A stretch of DNA of 64,000 nucleotides from Mucilaginibacter kameinonensis (GCF_003675385.1 NZ_RCWZ01000002.1:1054001-1118000), one strand, 5' to 3'; counted from the first letter of the stretch, positions 54,451-61,308 are shown. Numbers and translations: made by a program. The notes: generated by a model not told the origin, from the sequence alone.

Positions 54451-56739
54451 ATGAAAAAATTACTTACAGCGTTATTAATAGGGTCGGCGGCATATGCACA
54501 GGCCCAAACAAAAACAGAAAAGCTGGTTGATTATGTTAATCCCATTATAGGCACACAACGTATGGGGCATACTTATCCTGGTGCTACTGTACCATTTGGT
54601 ATGGTGCAATTAAGCCCCGAAACGGATACGGCCAGCTATGAAAAAGACGGTCACTATAATCCCGATGTGTATAAATACTGTGCGGGTTACCAATACGATG
54701 ATAAAACGATAGTCGGCTTTAGTCATACCCATTTCAGCGGTACCGGTCACTCGGATCTGGGTGATTTTTTAATTATGCCGACTGTGGGCCAGCTTAAACT
54801 AAATCCGGGTACTGCAGATAAACCGGGTAGCGGTTATCGTTCTGCATTTTCGCATCAGAATGAGGTTAGCGCTGCTAACTACTACAAAGTAAGGCTGGAT
54901 GATAACAATATAACGGCCGAGCTAACAACCACTGCAAGGGTTGGTTTCCACCAGTATACTTTTCCTAAGTCAGATCAGTCGCATATCATTCTTGACCTGA
55001 TGGCGGGTATCTATAACTATCCTGATAAAAACGTATGGACTTACCTTAAGGTTGTTAACGATTCAACTGTTGTTGGCTTCCGCCAAACCAATGGCTGGGC
55101 ACGTACCCGTACGTTGTATTTTGCCATGAGTTTTTCAAAACCTTTTTATCAGCATGGCTATAAAAAGTATGATAAACGCGAAGTATACGGTGGTTTCTGG
55201 GGTAAATTCAATCAAACTAAAAACTTCCCTGAAATCGCAGGCAGACAGATCCGTACTTACTTCGATTTTAAAACCGAGGAAGGGGAGAAGATCAAGATCA
55301 AGTTTGCCATATCTCCTGTAAGCATGGATGGCGCGATGAACAACATGCGCACCGAAGCGCCAGGCTGGGACTTTGATAAGATCAAGAATGATGGTCAGCA
55401 GCTTTGGGAAAAGGAACTGCATAAAATAGAGATTGCCGGAAGCAAAGAAACCAAACTGAACTTCTACACCTCCATGTACCATACCATGATCAACCCAACG
55501 TTGTACATGGATGCTGATGGCCAATACAAAGGTCTTGATCAAAATGTACACAAGGCAGATGGTTTCACTAACTATACTACATTTTCGCTTTGGGATACTT
55601 ACCGAGCTTTGCACCCGTTATTCAACATTATTGAGCCGAAACGAAACGCAGACATGATCCAGTCAATGCTGGCTCACTTTGATCAGAGCCCGGAGCACAT
55701 GTTGCCGGTTTGGTCAAACTCGGGTAACGAAAACTGGTGTATGAGTGGCTACCACAGCGTTGCTGTAATTGCCGATGCCGTTATAAAAGGTAATGTGAAT
55801 TTTGACGCCAACAAAGCGCTTGATGCCTGCGTTGCTACAGCCCGCCACCGCGATTATGAAGGTATTGGCGAGTATATGGATAAAGGATACATCCCTGACG
55901 AAAAAAGCGGTGTATCTGTATCTTCAACCCTTGAATATGCTTTTGATGATTGGGCAATTGCTCAGCTTGCCAAAAAACTGAACAGGAATGATATTTATGA
56001 AGAGTTTATCAAACGCTCTGAAAACTATAAAAATGTTTATGATGCCTCGATAGGTTTCATGCGCCCTAAGCTGGCCAATGGCTCGTTCAGAACTAAGTTT
56101 GATCCGCTGAGCACCATTAACGAAGGCTTTATTGAGGGCAACAGCTGGAACTATACGCTGTTCGCTCCGCAAGACCCTAAAAGCCTGATCAAGCTGATGG
56201 GCGGTGATAAACGTTTTGTGCGTTACCTCGATTCATTGTTTACCATGAACCTGCCTGATAAATATTTTGCCGAAACGGAAGATATCACCCGCGACGGTAT
56301 TATCGGCAACTACGTGCATGGTAATGAGCCATCGCACCACGTGGCTTACCTGTATAACTGGACACATAAACCATGGAAAACACAGGAACGCGTACGCATG
56401 ATTTTGCCAATGATGTACAAGCCAACCCCGGATGGTTTGGGTGGTAACGATGATACCGGCCAGATGAGCGCATGGTATATATTTACCTCGCTTGGTTTTT
56501 ACCCGGTAGCCCCAGGTTCTGACCAGTACTCAACCGGTAGCCCGGCTGTTGACCATGCGGTTATCAACCTGGATAACGGTAAGAAGTTTACCGTAAACGT
56601 TAAAAATCAAGGTCCTAAAAATGTATACGTGCAAAAAATGGTACTGAACGGTAAGCCGCTTGACAAGTTGTTTATCAGCCATGACGAGATCATGAACGGT
56701 GGCGAAATCACTTTTTACATGAGCTCGAAGCACAAGTAG
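54451..56739 (+). CDS. GH92-family alpha-1,2-mannosidase
   Basis: A 762-residue exported glycoside hydrolase. Signal peptide (MKKLLTALLIGSAAYAQA). GH92 motifs: VNPIIGTQRMGHTYPGATVP, FGMVQLSPETD, VGFSHTHFSGTGHSDLGDFL, LWDTYRALHPLFNI, and GLGGNDDTGQMSAWY near 660-672. Enzymes of this family are calcium-dependent exo-mannosidases acting on fungal or host alpha-mannans and N-glycans. It stands 178 bases after the BSP gene and probably belongs to the same regulon, although no operator copy was found directly before it. Confidence 0.95.
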   Translation: MKKLLTALLIGSAAYAQAQTKTEKLVDYVNPIIGTQRMGHTYPGATVPFGMVQLSPETDTASYEKDGHYNPDVYKYCAGYQYDDKTIVGFSHTHFSGTGHSDLGDFLIMPTVGQLKLNPGTADKPGSGYRSAFSHQNEVSAANYYKVRLDDNNITAELTTTARVGFHQYTFPKSDQSHIILDLMAGIYNYPDKNVWTYLKVVNDSTVVGFRQTNGWARTRTLYFAMSFSKPFYQHGYKKYDKREVYGGFWGKFNQTKNFPEIAGRQIRTYFDFKTEEGEKIKIKFAISPVSMDGAMNNMRTEAPGWDFDKIKNDGQQLWEKELHKIEIAGSKETKLNFYTSMYHTMINPTLYMDADGQYKGLDQNVHKADGFTNYTTFSLWDTYRALHPLFNIIEPKRNADMIQSMLAHFDQSPEHMLPVWSNSGNENWCMSGYHSVAVIADAVIKGNVNFDANKALDACVATARHRDYEGIGEYMDKGYIPDEKSGVSVSSTLEYAFDDWAIAQLAKKLNRNDIYEEFIKRSENYKNVYDASIGFMRPKLANGSFRTKFDPLSTINEGFIEGNSWNYTLFAPQDPKSLIKLMGGDKRFVRYLDSLFTMNLPDKYFAETEDITRDGIIGNYVHGNEPSHHVAYLYNWTHKPWKTQERVRMILPMMYKPTPDGLGGNDDTGQMSAWYIFTSLGFYPVAPGSDQYSTGSPAVDHAVINLDNGKKFTVNVKNQGPKNVYVQKMVLNGKPLDKLFISHDEIMNGGEITFYMSSKHK

Positions 56740-56776
56740 AGATTGACTTTGATTTCGGATTTCCGATTTCGAAATT

Positions 56777-56812
56777 AAAAAAGGGCTTTCCGCATTGGAG
56801 AGCCCTTTTTGT
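56777..56812. terminator. Bidirectional terminator
   Basis: AAAAAGGGCT (56777-56786) pairs with AGCCCTTTTT (56801-56810), with partial inner pairing. It separates the GH92 gene from the convergent DUF2459 gene. Confidence 0.85.
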
Positions 56813-56826
56813 TTAATCATTTTTAT

Positions 56827-57510
56827 TTATCTGTAATGATAAAAAATGCCCCTGTCAAACGGTGTCCATATGCAGGCCGTTTGGCCGCATGATTTTAGCG
56901 CGTTATTGGCCCAGGTATTGCAGGTGTAAAACATATTATATTTACGATGTGCTTCATAAAACGCATCGTTTTTATCATAATTGGCATTTGTTTTTATGTT
57001 GATGACGTTGCCGGCGGCATCTCTTTTAAAACTGTCATCCACAAAAGCTATCAGCCGCTTATACTGCTCATTGCTGATCATGATCTGTTTGCAATCGTTA
57101 CTTTCAGGCATGCTTTGATAATAGGTAGTATGAATGGCCGATGTACTTAAAGCGAACGCCGCTTTAAACGCCGTGCTGAATTTTAAGTCGGCGCATGTAG
57201 GGGTATTCAGATAAAAGCCTTTATCACCCCAGCCTATAGCTAAATATCGGGCTGTGGTATCCCTGCTTATAGTATTTTGATAACTTATTTCCTTGCTCCA
57301 ATCGGTAACGGTATTTTTTACCGGGACAACGATATCTGTATGATCGCCATTGGTTAGGATATAAATGGCTACATCATTTGAGGTTTTTGCCTCTTTTTTA
57401 ACGCTCCATACAGAGAATATAAAGGCCGCAAAGATGTAAAGCAGTACAAACGCCACAAAGCCCAGCACGAATCTTAAAATTACTTTTGCAATTTTTTTAA
57501 TGGTTTTCAT
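56827..57510 (-). CDS. TIGR02117/DUF2459-family membrane-anchored protein
   Basis: A 227-residue protein. N-terminal membrane anchor (ILRFVLGFVAFVLLYIFAAF). The remainder matches the DUF2459 family: YILTNGDHTDIVVPVKN, YLAIGWGDKGFYLNTPTCAD, STSAIHTTYYQSMPES, MFYTCNTWANNALKSCGQTA. The NGxHTDI and NTWANNALK--G motifs suggest a papain-like/NlpC-like fold with Cys, but no activity is established. The 3' neighbour of the RNA array on the same strand. Confidence 0.83.
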   Translation of the reverse strand: MKTIKKIAKVILRFVLGFVAFVLLYIFAAFIFSVWSVKKEAKTSNDVAIYILTNGDHTDIVVPVKNTVTDWSKEISYQNTISRDTTARYLAIGWGDKGFYLNTPTCADLKFSTAFKAAFALSTSAIHTTYYQSMPESNDCKQIMISNEQYKRLIAFVDDSFKRDAAGNVINIKTNANYDKNDAFYEAHRKYNMFYTCNTWANNALKSCGQTACIWTPFDRGIFYHYR

Positions 57511-57601
57511 AATTAAGGTTTTTAGGTTTGGTTTACCTTAATTAATACTGGAAACAGCAGAAGGTGACCCTATAGGTAGATTGGGCTCTCTAAAAGCTAA
57601 A

Positions 57602-57710
57602 AATGAAAGAGCAAAAGGCAACAGGTGGCTTTCAGGATTCGAACCTGGCTACATGTATTGCTACACGTTTTCAACCATCGAAGTAACACCCGCTTACGGC
57701 ATCTTTCATT
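57602..57710 (-). ncRNA. Y RNA-like unit 6 (with T-arm-like element)
   Basis: Last unit of the array in minus-strand order. The ends pair perfectly (AATGAAAGA at 57602-57610 with TCTTTCATT at 57702-57710, + strand). It holds the array motif (57679-57706) and, on the minus strand, a T-arm CAGG-TTCGAAT-CCTG (57633-57647). No clear D-arm or closed acceptor is seen, so the tRNA-like part may be degenerate. Confidence 0.6.
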
Positions 57711-57748
57711 ACTTATCCCCGAAGGGATTTGTGTCTTTGTTTAAAAAT

Positions 57749-57833
57749 CAGGGAATAAAGAGCAACGGGCAGCAAGCGCGGGTATAGCATTAAGGGTGCG
57801 AAGTAACGCTTACCAATGGCATCTTTATTCCTG
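57749..57833 (-). ncRNA. Y RNA-like unit 5 (minimal, no tRNA module)
   Basis: An 85-base unit. The ends pair as CAGG-AATAAAG with CTTTATTC-CCTG on the minus strand. It contains the array motif (57799-57826) and the 3' block TTGCTCTTTA, but no tRNA-like arms, only a short GC-rich loop region. On the minus strand ATGC pairs with GCGT next to a TA bulge and AAG/CTT, as in the other units. Confidence 0.6.
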
Positions 57834-57862
57834 ATTGCAACAGGTTTAGGTAAAAGAAAATG

Positions 57863-58026
57863 ATGAACAACAGATTGAAGGCAACAAGCAACAAGTGTTT
57901 CGGTTGTCCCATGCTCTGATCTGCTGAGCTACCTTAGCTTTTGGCTAAAGGCCGGATTTTTACCGGCGACCCTGGGGTTAAAATGCGAAGTAATACTTGT
58001 TTACGACACTTTAACCTGTTGTTCAT
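57863..58026 (-). ncRNA. Y RNA-like unit 4 (complete permuted tRNA-like module)
   Basis: A 164-base unit closed by an 11-bp end stem (ATGAACAACAG at 57863-57873 with CTGTTGTTCAT at 58016-58026). On the minus strand, after the array motif (57986-58012), come a T-arm GCCGG-TAAAAAT-CCGGC, then directly a 7-bp acceptor stem closed by a CAAAA loop (CTTTAGC/GCTAAGG, 57932-57950), then TA and a D-arm GCTC-AGCAGATCA-GAGC (57913-57929). The spacing (0 bases T-stem to acceptor, 2 bases acceptor to D-stem) is exactly that of a tRNA. Confidence 0.75.
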
Positions 58027-58030
58027 TTAA

Positions 58031-58166
58031 AAATAAGGGCAATGGTCAACAAATTTTCTGCATTATGCTCTACCAACTGAGCTACCGCCATTACCAGCGG
58101 GTCGGGATCGAACCGGCGACCCTAACGTCCCTAAACGAAGTAGTACTTGTTTACGGCACCTTATTT
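58031..58166 (-). ncRNA. Y RNA-like unit 3 (tRNA-like module, best D- and T-arms)
   Basis: A 136-base unit closed by AAATAAGG with CCTTATTT. On the minus strand: array motif (58136-58162), T-arm with loop TTCGATC (58101-58117, one mismatch), acceptor stem CCGC/GCGG closed by a short loop (58085-58100), then GTAGCTCAGTTGGTAGAGC, a canonical D-arm (58067-58082). A standard tRNA finder may report fragments here. There is no anticodon arm. Confidence 0.75.
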
Positions 58167-58181
58167 TATTTTTTATATTTT

Positions 58182-58318
58182 AAAGAGAAGGGTAATAAGC
58201 TATAAGTGCTTGCTTACACTGCGTTCTACTCGTCTAAACTACCCTTTCGGGGCCGGACTCAAACCGACGTTTCAGGAATGGAAATCGAAGTAACACTTAT
58301 AAACGACACCTTCTTTAT
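58182..58318 (-). ncRNA. Y RNA-like unit 2 (tRNA-like module, acceptor closed by short loop)
   Basis: A roughly 137-base unit closed by AGAAGG/CCTTCT (58186-58191 with 58309-58314). On the minus strand: array motif (58286-58313), T-arm GTCGG-TTTGAGT-CCGGC (58252-58268), a closed acceptor CCC-CGAAA-GGG (58242-58252), and a D-arm GTTT-AGACGAGTA-GAAC (58223-58239). Its end touches the next unit. Confidence 0.7.
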
Positions 58319-58386
58319 AAAGAGCAATAAGCAGCCCGCGTAATTAAACTTTGGACGAAGTAACGCCAGGCAAACGGCATCTTTAT
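58317..58386 (-). ncRNA. Y RNA-like unit 1 (minimal, nearest to rsr)
   Basis: A 70-base unit, 37 bases after the rsr stop codon. ATAAAGA (58317-58323) pairs with TCTTTAT (58380-58386). It holds the array motif (58356-58384), which on the minus strand folds as ATGCC/GGCGT beside a TA bulge and AAG/CTT. No tRNA-like arms. It resembles the Ro-binding stem alone. Confidence 0.6.
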
Positions 58387-58394
58387 TTTTTTAA

Positions 58395-58420
58395 GTGCAG
58401 GGATGTTAGCGTCCCTACAC
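58395..58420 (-). other. Hairpin between rsr and the RNA array
   Basis: GTG-AGGGA (58395-58403) pairs with TCCCT-CAC (58412-58420), one mismatch. It lies directly after the rsr stop codon. There is no T-run on the minus strand, so it is more likely a processing site or mRNA-end hairpin than a terminator, leaving read-through into the array possible. Confidence 0.5.
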
Positions 58421-58423
58421 GTT

Positions 58424-59995
58424 TTATAAATCTATTTTGTTAATGATATCCAGCGCTGTGCTTCCGTTTTCAATTGCTGCTAACACATCAAAAACTTTAT
58501 CGCTCCAGCCTGCTATTAAGTACACATCGTTTTGCAATAGCTGCAATGGCGCCTGGCCATAACCAGCCAGGTCAAACAAGTATAGCTTTGCCTTTGGCGC
58601 AACGTGTTTTTTGTAATAAACCCATTGCTCCTGGATGTGGTTGCTGCCACCGTTACTGTTCCACAACTGACAATCGGTAAATAACATTACCTTGTCTATG
58701 ACTACGCGGCGGGTACTCAGGTCATGGATAACCAGGTAGCCATTGGTTGAATAGCCCACTTCGCCTTCGCGGCGGTAAAACTCCTGTACGTTGCCTAATA
58801 TGTTGTTATATGGTATGGCAATGGTTTTCCAACGGTCGCCAAACATACCCACTTCCACATTTTTGCAGCGAGACTGCAGCAACATGGCCAGCATCAAACC
58901 GATATCATACAACAGCACTTTTGACTTTGCTGATACAGGTTTCTGCATTGATCCTGATACGTCGCAGGCCAGCACTACCCGGGTGTTTTCATCAAATCCC
59001 CTGATATTGGCGGCGCTTGCCTGTACTGCTTTTTCCAAAGCGTCCAGCAGTTCGCCGGTGTAGCCTTTGTTGCCTGTTATAGCTGCTTTGGCTGCCCTCG
59101 CAATATTTTGTACTGCCGATGCAGGAGTTATCAACTCACGGTAAGCCGCCAGATAACGGAATGGGAACTGTTTGGCTTTAGCCACCTGTTCGCCATCGGC
59201 TAATGTTGTGCATACTTTTTTAAAGTGCGCATAGCTTACGCCGGCATCCTGTATGTTGCGCAGGTTACGCAGTAAGGCCATATAGCCAACTTTACCGCTA
59301 TCAATCAGCTCTTCCCATTTGGCGCGGAACGCTATTGCCCTGGCTTCGGCGCTGTCAAAATTCAGCTGACCAAGAGCCGAGAGTTCTGTTTCCCAGGTGT
59401 AAGGCGTTTGCAGTTCGTTTGCTGCAATCTTGTTAAAGATCAGCTGCTGCAAATCGTCTTTGGCACGTGGGTGCACCAGGAACAAAGCGTCGCGCATTTT
59501 AATAGCGCCATCGCGGTTATATTTAGCAAACTGGTATTCATCAAAGCGGTTAAACGCTTGTGATAAACCTTTTTGCATTTGCTTTGACAAACGATTGAGC
59601 TTTTTAGTGCCCTTGCGCTGGTTTAATGTTTCATAGCAAGCCAGTAACTCGGTGATTTCATCGGCGCGACCGATAACCCCGTCGGTAACCCGGGCAACCA
59701 GATCGTTGCCCGAGTGCAGCTTAGCCAATTCGGTAACCAACACCAGCGGTACCGAACGCATATACATTTTGGTACGTGCATAAACTGCCAGTTTACCAAC
59801 AAATACCGGGTTACATTTAGCTATCAGGTTGCGCAGGCGCTCCATACGTACCTGGTCTTTTTCATAAAAGGTGTTGTTTAAGCTCCAGGTTACTACCATG
59901 GTGTACAATTCCAATTCGGCACTCATGGTAAAGGCTTTCGCTCCTTCATGATTTGTCGTTTTGGTTTTTACTCTGCTTAACAGGTTGAATTTCAT
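58424..59995 (-). CDS. rsr: TROVE-domain Ro60 orthologue (Rsr)
   Basis: A 523-residue protein. The N-terminal two thirds are the HEAT-repeat TROVE ring (ELYTMVVTWSLNNTFYEKDQ, FVGKLAVYARTKMYMRSVPL, RADEITELLACYETLN, GYMALLRNLRNIQDAGVSYA, FRYLAAYRELITPASAVQNI). The C-terminal part is a von Willebrand A domain with the MIDAS motif DVSGSM at 345-350. Ro60 binds misfolded RNA ends through its ring and Y RNAs on its outer surface; bacterial Rsr works with Y RNA and nucleases such as PNPase in RNA decay and rRNA maturation. The six RNA units immediately downstream on the same strand are candidate Y RNAs. A full Shine-Dalgarno precedes the start. Confidence 0.95.
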   Translation of the reverse strand: MKFNLLSRVKTKTTNHEGAKAFTMSAELELYTMVVTWSLNNTFYEKDQVRMERLRNLIAKCNPVFVGKLAVYARTKMYMRSVPLVLVTELAKLHSGNDLVARVTDGVIGRADEITELLACYETLNQRKGTKKLNRLSKQMQKGLSQAFNRFDEYQFAKYNRDGAIKMRDALFLVHPRAKDDLQQLIFNKIAANELQTPYTWETELSALGQLNFDSAEARAIAFRAKWEELIDSGKVGYMALLRNLRNIQDAGVSYAHFKKVCTTLADGEQVAKAKQFPFRYLAAYRELITPASAVQNIARAAKAAITGNKGYTGELLDALEKAVQASAANIRGFDENTRVVLACDVSGSMQKPVSAKSKVLLYDIGLMLAMLLQSRCKNVEVGMFGDRWKTIAIPYNNILGNVQEFYRREGEVGYSTNGYLVIHDLSTRRVVIDKVMLFTDCQLWNSNGGSNHIQEQWVYYKKHVAPKAKLYLFDLAGYGQAPLQLLQNDVYLIAGWSDKVFDVLAAIENGSTALDIINKIDL

Positions 59996-60000
59996 TTTGA

Positions 60001-60008
60001 ACCTCCTT
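60001..60008 (-). promoter_or_regulatory. Perfect Shine-Dalgarno of rsr
   Basis: On the minus strand AAGGAGGT stands 6 bases (counted from GGAGG) before the rsr ATG at 59995. Bacteroidota seldom use Shine-Dalgarno sites because the anti-SD is sequestered in their ribosomes, so this strong site is unusual and supports the chosen start. Confidence 0.75.
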
Positions 60009-60043
60009 TATTTCGTTTTGTTGATACAAAGGTTAGATGTTAC

Positions 60044-60065
60044 TGCGCAGTGTATTTGCGCAGTG
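60044..60065. promoter_or_regulatory. Tandem TGCGCAGTG repeats upstream of rsr
   Basis: TGCGCAGTG occurs at 60044-60052 and 60057-60065, each overlapping the palindrome CTGCGCAG or TGCGCA, 13 bases apart. They sit 49-70 bases upstream of the rsr ATG, where an operator would be. The regulator is unknown. Confidence 0.4.
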
Positions 60066-60088
60066 AAAAATATTTTTATTTTTTTCTA

Positions 60089-60209
60089 AACCTTGATTCG
60101 TAGGATTAAAAGATGGACTTGATGCTTTAATGATTTGTGAAAATTCAGAAGATTAAATGTCGCTTTAGGGTTCTACTCAAGTAATCCTTTAATCCTACGA
60201 ATCAAGGTT
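60089..60209. repeat. 22-bp perfect inverted repeat flanking a 77-base spacer
   Basis: AACCTTGATTCGTAGGATTA plus AA (60089-60110) is the exact reverse complement of 60188-60209. The spacer holds no gene. It could be a REP-like element or the ends of a very small mobile element. It divides the rsr promoter region from the tRNA leader. Confidence 0.75.
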
Positions 60210-60267
60210 CAAATAGTTGTTAAGAAAAATATTTTTCATAATTATTTTTTAATTTAAATATTGTTTG

Positions 60268-60408
60268 TATAATTGCATCATGAAAACAACAATATGTATA
60301 TCATGTCCATCACCCATACTGATTTATCAGAGGAGATAGCTATGTATATATAGTAAGTATATAACAACATTGAGAAATCCTCTTAGATAAAAACTAAGGG
60401 GATTTTTT
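60268..60408 (+). promoter_or_regulatory. Attenuator-like leader of the tRNA cluster
   Basis: A TATAATTG box (60268-60275) precedes a 19-codon ORF (60280-60339, MKTTICISCPSPILIYQRR) with three ATA, two TGT, one CCA and one CCC codon. Then AGGAG (60331-60335) and a three-codon minigene ATG TAT ATA TAG (60342-60353), then a strong terminator (60376-60408). AGAGGA (60329-60334) can pair with TCCTCT (60378-60383) of the terminator stem, a possible antiterminator. The tRNAs downstream read Pro, Ile (AUA) and Cys codons, matching the ORF. If the box is the promoter, the ORF would be almost leaderless, so translation is unproven. Confidence 0.4.
60376..60408 (+). terminator. Strong terminator before the tRNA genes
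   Basis: AATCCTCTTAG (60376-60386) pairs with CTAAGGGGATT (60394-60404; one G-T pair) around ATAAAAA, followed by TTTTTT. Its position only 8 bases before the first tRNA suggests regulated read-through rather than the end of a gene. Confidence 0.92.
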
Positions 60409-60415
60409 GCTTTAC

Positions 60416-60489
60416 AGGGTAGTATATCAATTGGTCAGATTACCACATTTGGGATGTGGAGGCTCCCGGTTCGAGTACGGGTTACCCTA
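60416..60489 (+). tRNA. tRNA-Pro(UGG)
   Basis: Acceptor AGGGTAG/TTACCCT, discriminator A489; D-loop with GG; anticodon stem CCACA/TGTGG with loop TTTGGGA, anticodon TGG (60450-60452); T-arm CCCGG-TTCGAGT-ACGGG. The A1-U72 pair and weak D-stem are unusual for bacterial tRNA-Pro. CCA is not encoded. Confidence 0.8.
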
Positions 60490-60502
60490 CTGATTTACAG
60501 CT

Positions 60503-60575
60503 GGAAATATAGCTCAATGGTAAGAGCAGCACCCTTATACGGTGTCGGTTAAAGGTTCAAGTCCTTTTATTTCCA
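60503..60575 (+). tRNA. tRNA-Ile(UAU)
   Basis: Acceptor GGAAATA/TATTTCC with discriminator A; D-arm GCTC-AATGGTAA-GAGC; anticodon stem GCACC/GGTGT with loop CTTATAC, anticodon TAT (60536-60538); T-arm AAAGG-TTCAAGT-CCTTT. A UAU anticodon is rare in bacteria, which usually read AUA with lysidine-modified CAU. CCA is not encoded. Confidence 0.8.
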
Positions 60576-60581
60576 CAACAT

Positions 60582-60655
60582 GGCCGGTTGCCCGAGTGGT
60601 TCAAGGGAGTCCTCTGCAAAAGGAATGCTCGCAAGTTCGAATCTTGTACCGGCCT
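60582..60655 (+). tRNA. tRNA-Cys(GCA)
   Basis: Acceptor GGCCGGT/ACCGGCC with discriminator T655, the Cys identity element; anticodon loop CTGCAAA, anticodon GCA (60616-60618); T-arm GCAAG-TTCGAAT-CTTGT. Five-base variable loop. A T-run at 60660-60664 follows and may terminate the cluster. CCA is not encoded. Confidence 0.83.
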
Positions 60656-60665
60656 CTCTTTTTTA

Positions 60666-61090
60666 TTGATGCGTAATTACAATACGCAGCGGATTTGATT
60701 GTTGGATATCCTGTGCGGCGATCAGTTGTTTTTGTTATTAAATACTTATTTAATAGTATTTATATTGGTATTTTTTGTCTTTTTTTGTTTTATGGTTGCT
60801 GTTTTAATTGTTGAATGATATCTTCTATCCTTGAACAATCGGCGATTGTTTTCTGTGTTGTATTGTTTGAAAGAATGCCGTGTAAATAGCTGTAAATAAA
60901 TGTATTGTTATTTTTATTTGGATTTATTCTAAATAGAGTATTTCTTTGTAGTCAATTACTCATCTGTTACCGTTATGAATCCACTGCTTGAAGTAATATC
61001 GCCCCGGTTTTTCATCAAAATAAGATGTCTGCTTAATTCCAGGTCATTTGTTCCTGAATCGGGGCGAAAAATCTATCCAATCCTAAACCA
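60666..61090. other. AT-rich intergenic region with candidate promoter
   Basis: No convincing gene. A hairpin TGCGT/ACGCA lies just after the tRNA-Cys terminator (60669-60687). TTTG at 60917-60920 followed after 18 bases by TATTTCTTTG (60939-60948) resembles a Bacteroidota promoter that would give a long 5' leader for the TonB receptor. CGCCCCG (61000-61006) pairs with CGGGGCG (61060-61066). A 63-codon ORF (60975-61166) overlaps these elements and resembles nothing known. Confidence 0.4.
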
Positions 61091-61143
61091 CCCGGTGTCC
61101 GTCGCCAAACCTTACACCGGGCAGCAATTAACCGATCCTTTAA
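61091..61143 (+). promoter_or_regulatory. Leader hairpin element, copy 1
   Basis: CCCGGTGT pairs with ACACCGGG round a 15-base loop containing GTCGCCAAAC, followed by TTAACCGATCCTTTAAT. The same element recurs at 61309. Probably part of a structured 5' leader of the TonB receptor mRNA; not a riboswitch I recognise. Confidence 0.5.
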
Positions 61144-61308
61144 TATTTCAATTTGCAAATGAATAAACTTCAACGTGGCAGTTTTACTTTTTTCGACTTC
61201 ATTCAACTTGCCTATCCATTAGTTATAGGTAAAAAGAAGCAGAGCTAAGTATAAAGATTTAATGAGATGAGCCTTTCAGGTAGGGTTATAGCCTGAAAGT
61301 AAAAAAGC

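Noticed and set aside
57581..57787. 68-codon ORF across the RNA array
   Set aside because: It covers structured RNA units on the other strand; its protein has no motif and composition follows the tRNA-like arms.
58031..58166. Ordinary tRNA gene (canonical D- and T-arms)
   Set aside because: The arms are in reversed order (T before D), with no anticodon arm and a closed acceptor stem, so it cannot be a standard tRNA.
57602..58386. Interpretation as CRISPR array
   Set aside because: Repeat spacing is irregular (about 70-190 bases), the 'spacers' are tRNA-like and there are no cas genes.
60975..61166. 63-codon ORF upstream of the TonB receptor
   Set aside because: Overlaps paired RNA elements (CGCCCCG/CGGGGCG and the leader hairpin copy 1), and the product matches nothing; more likely leader RNA.
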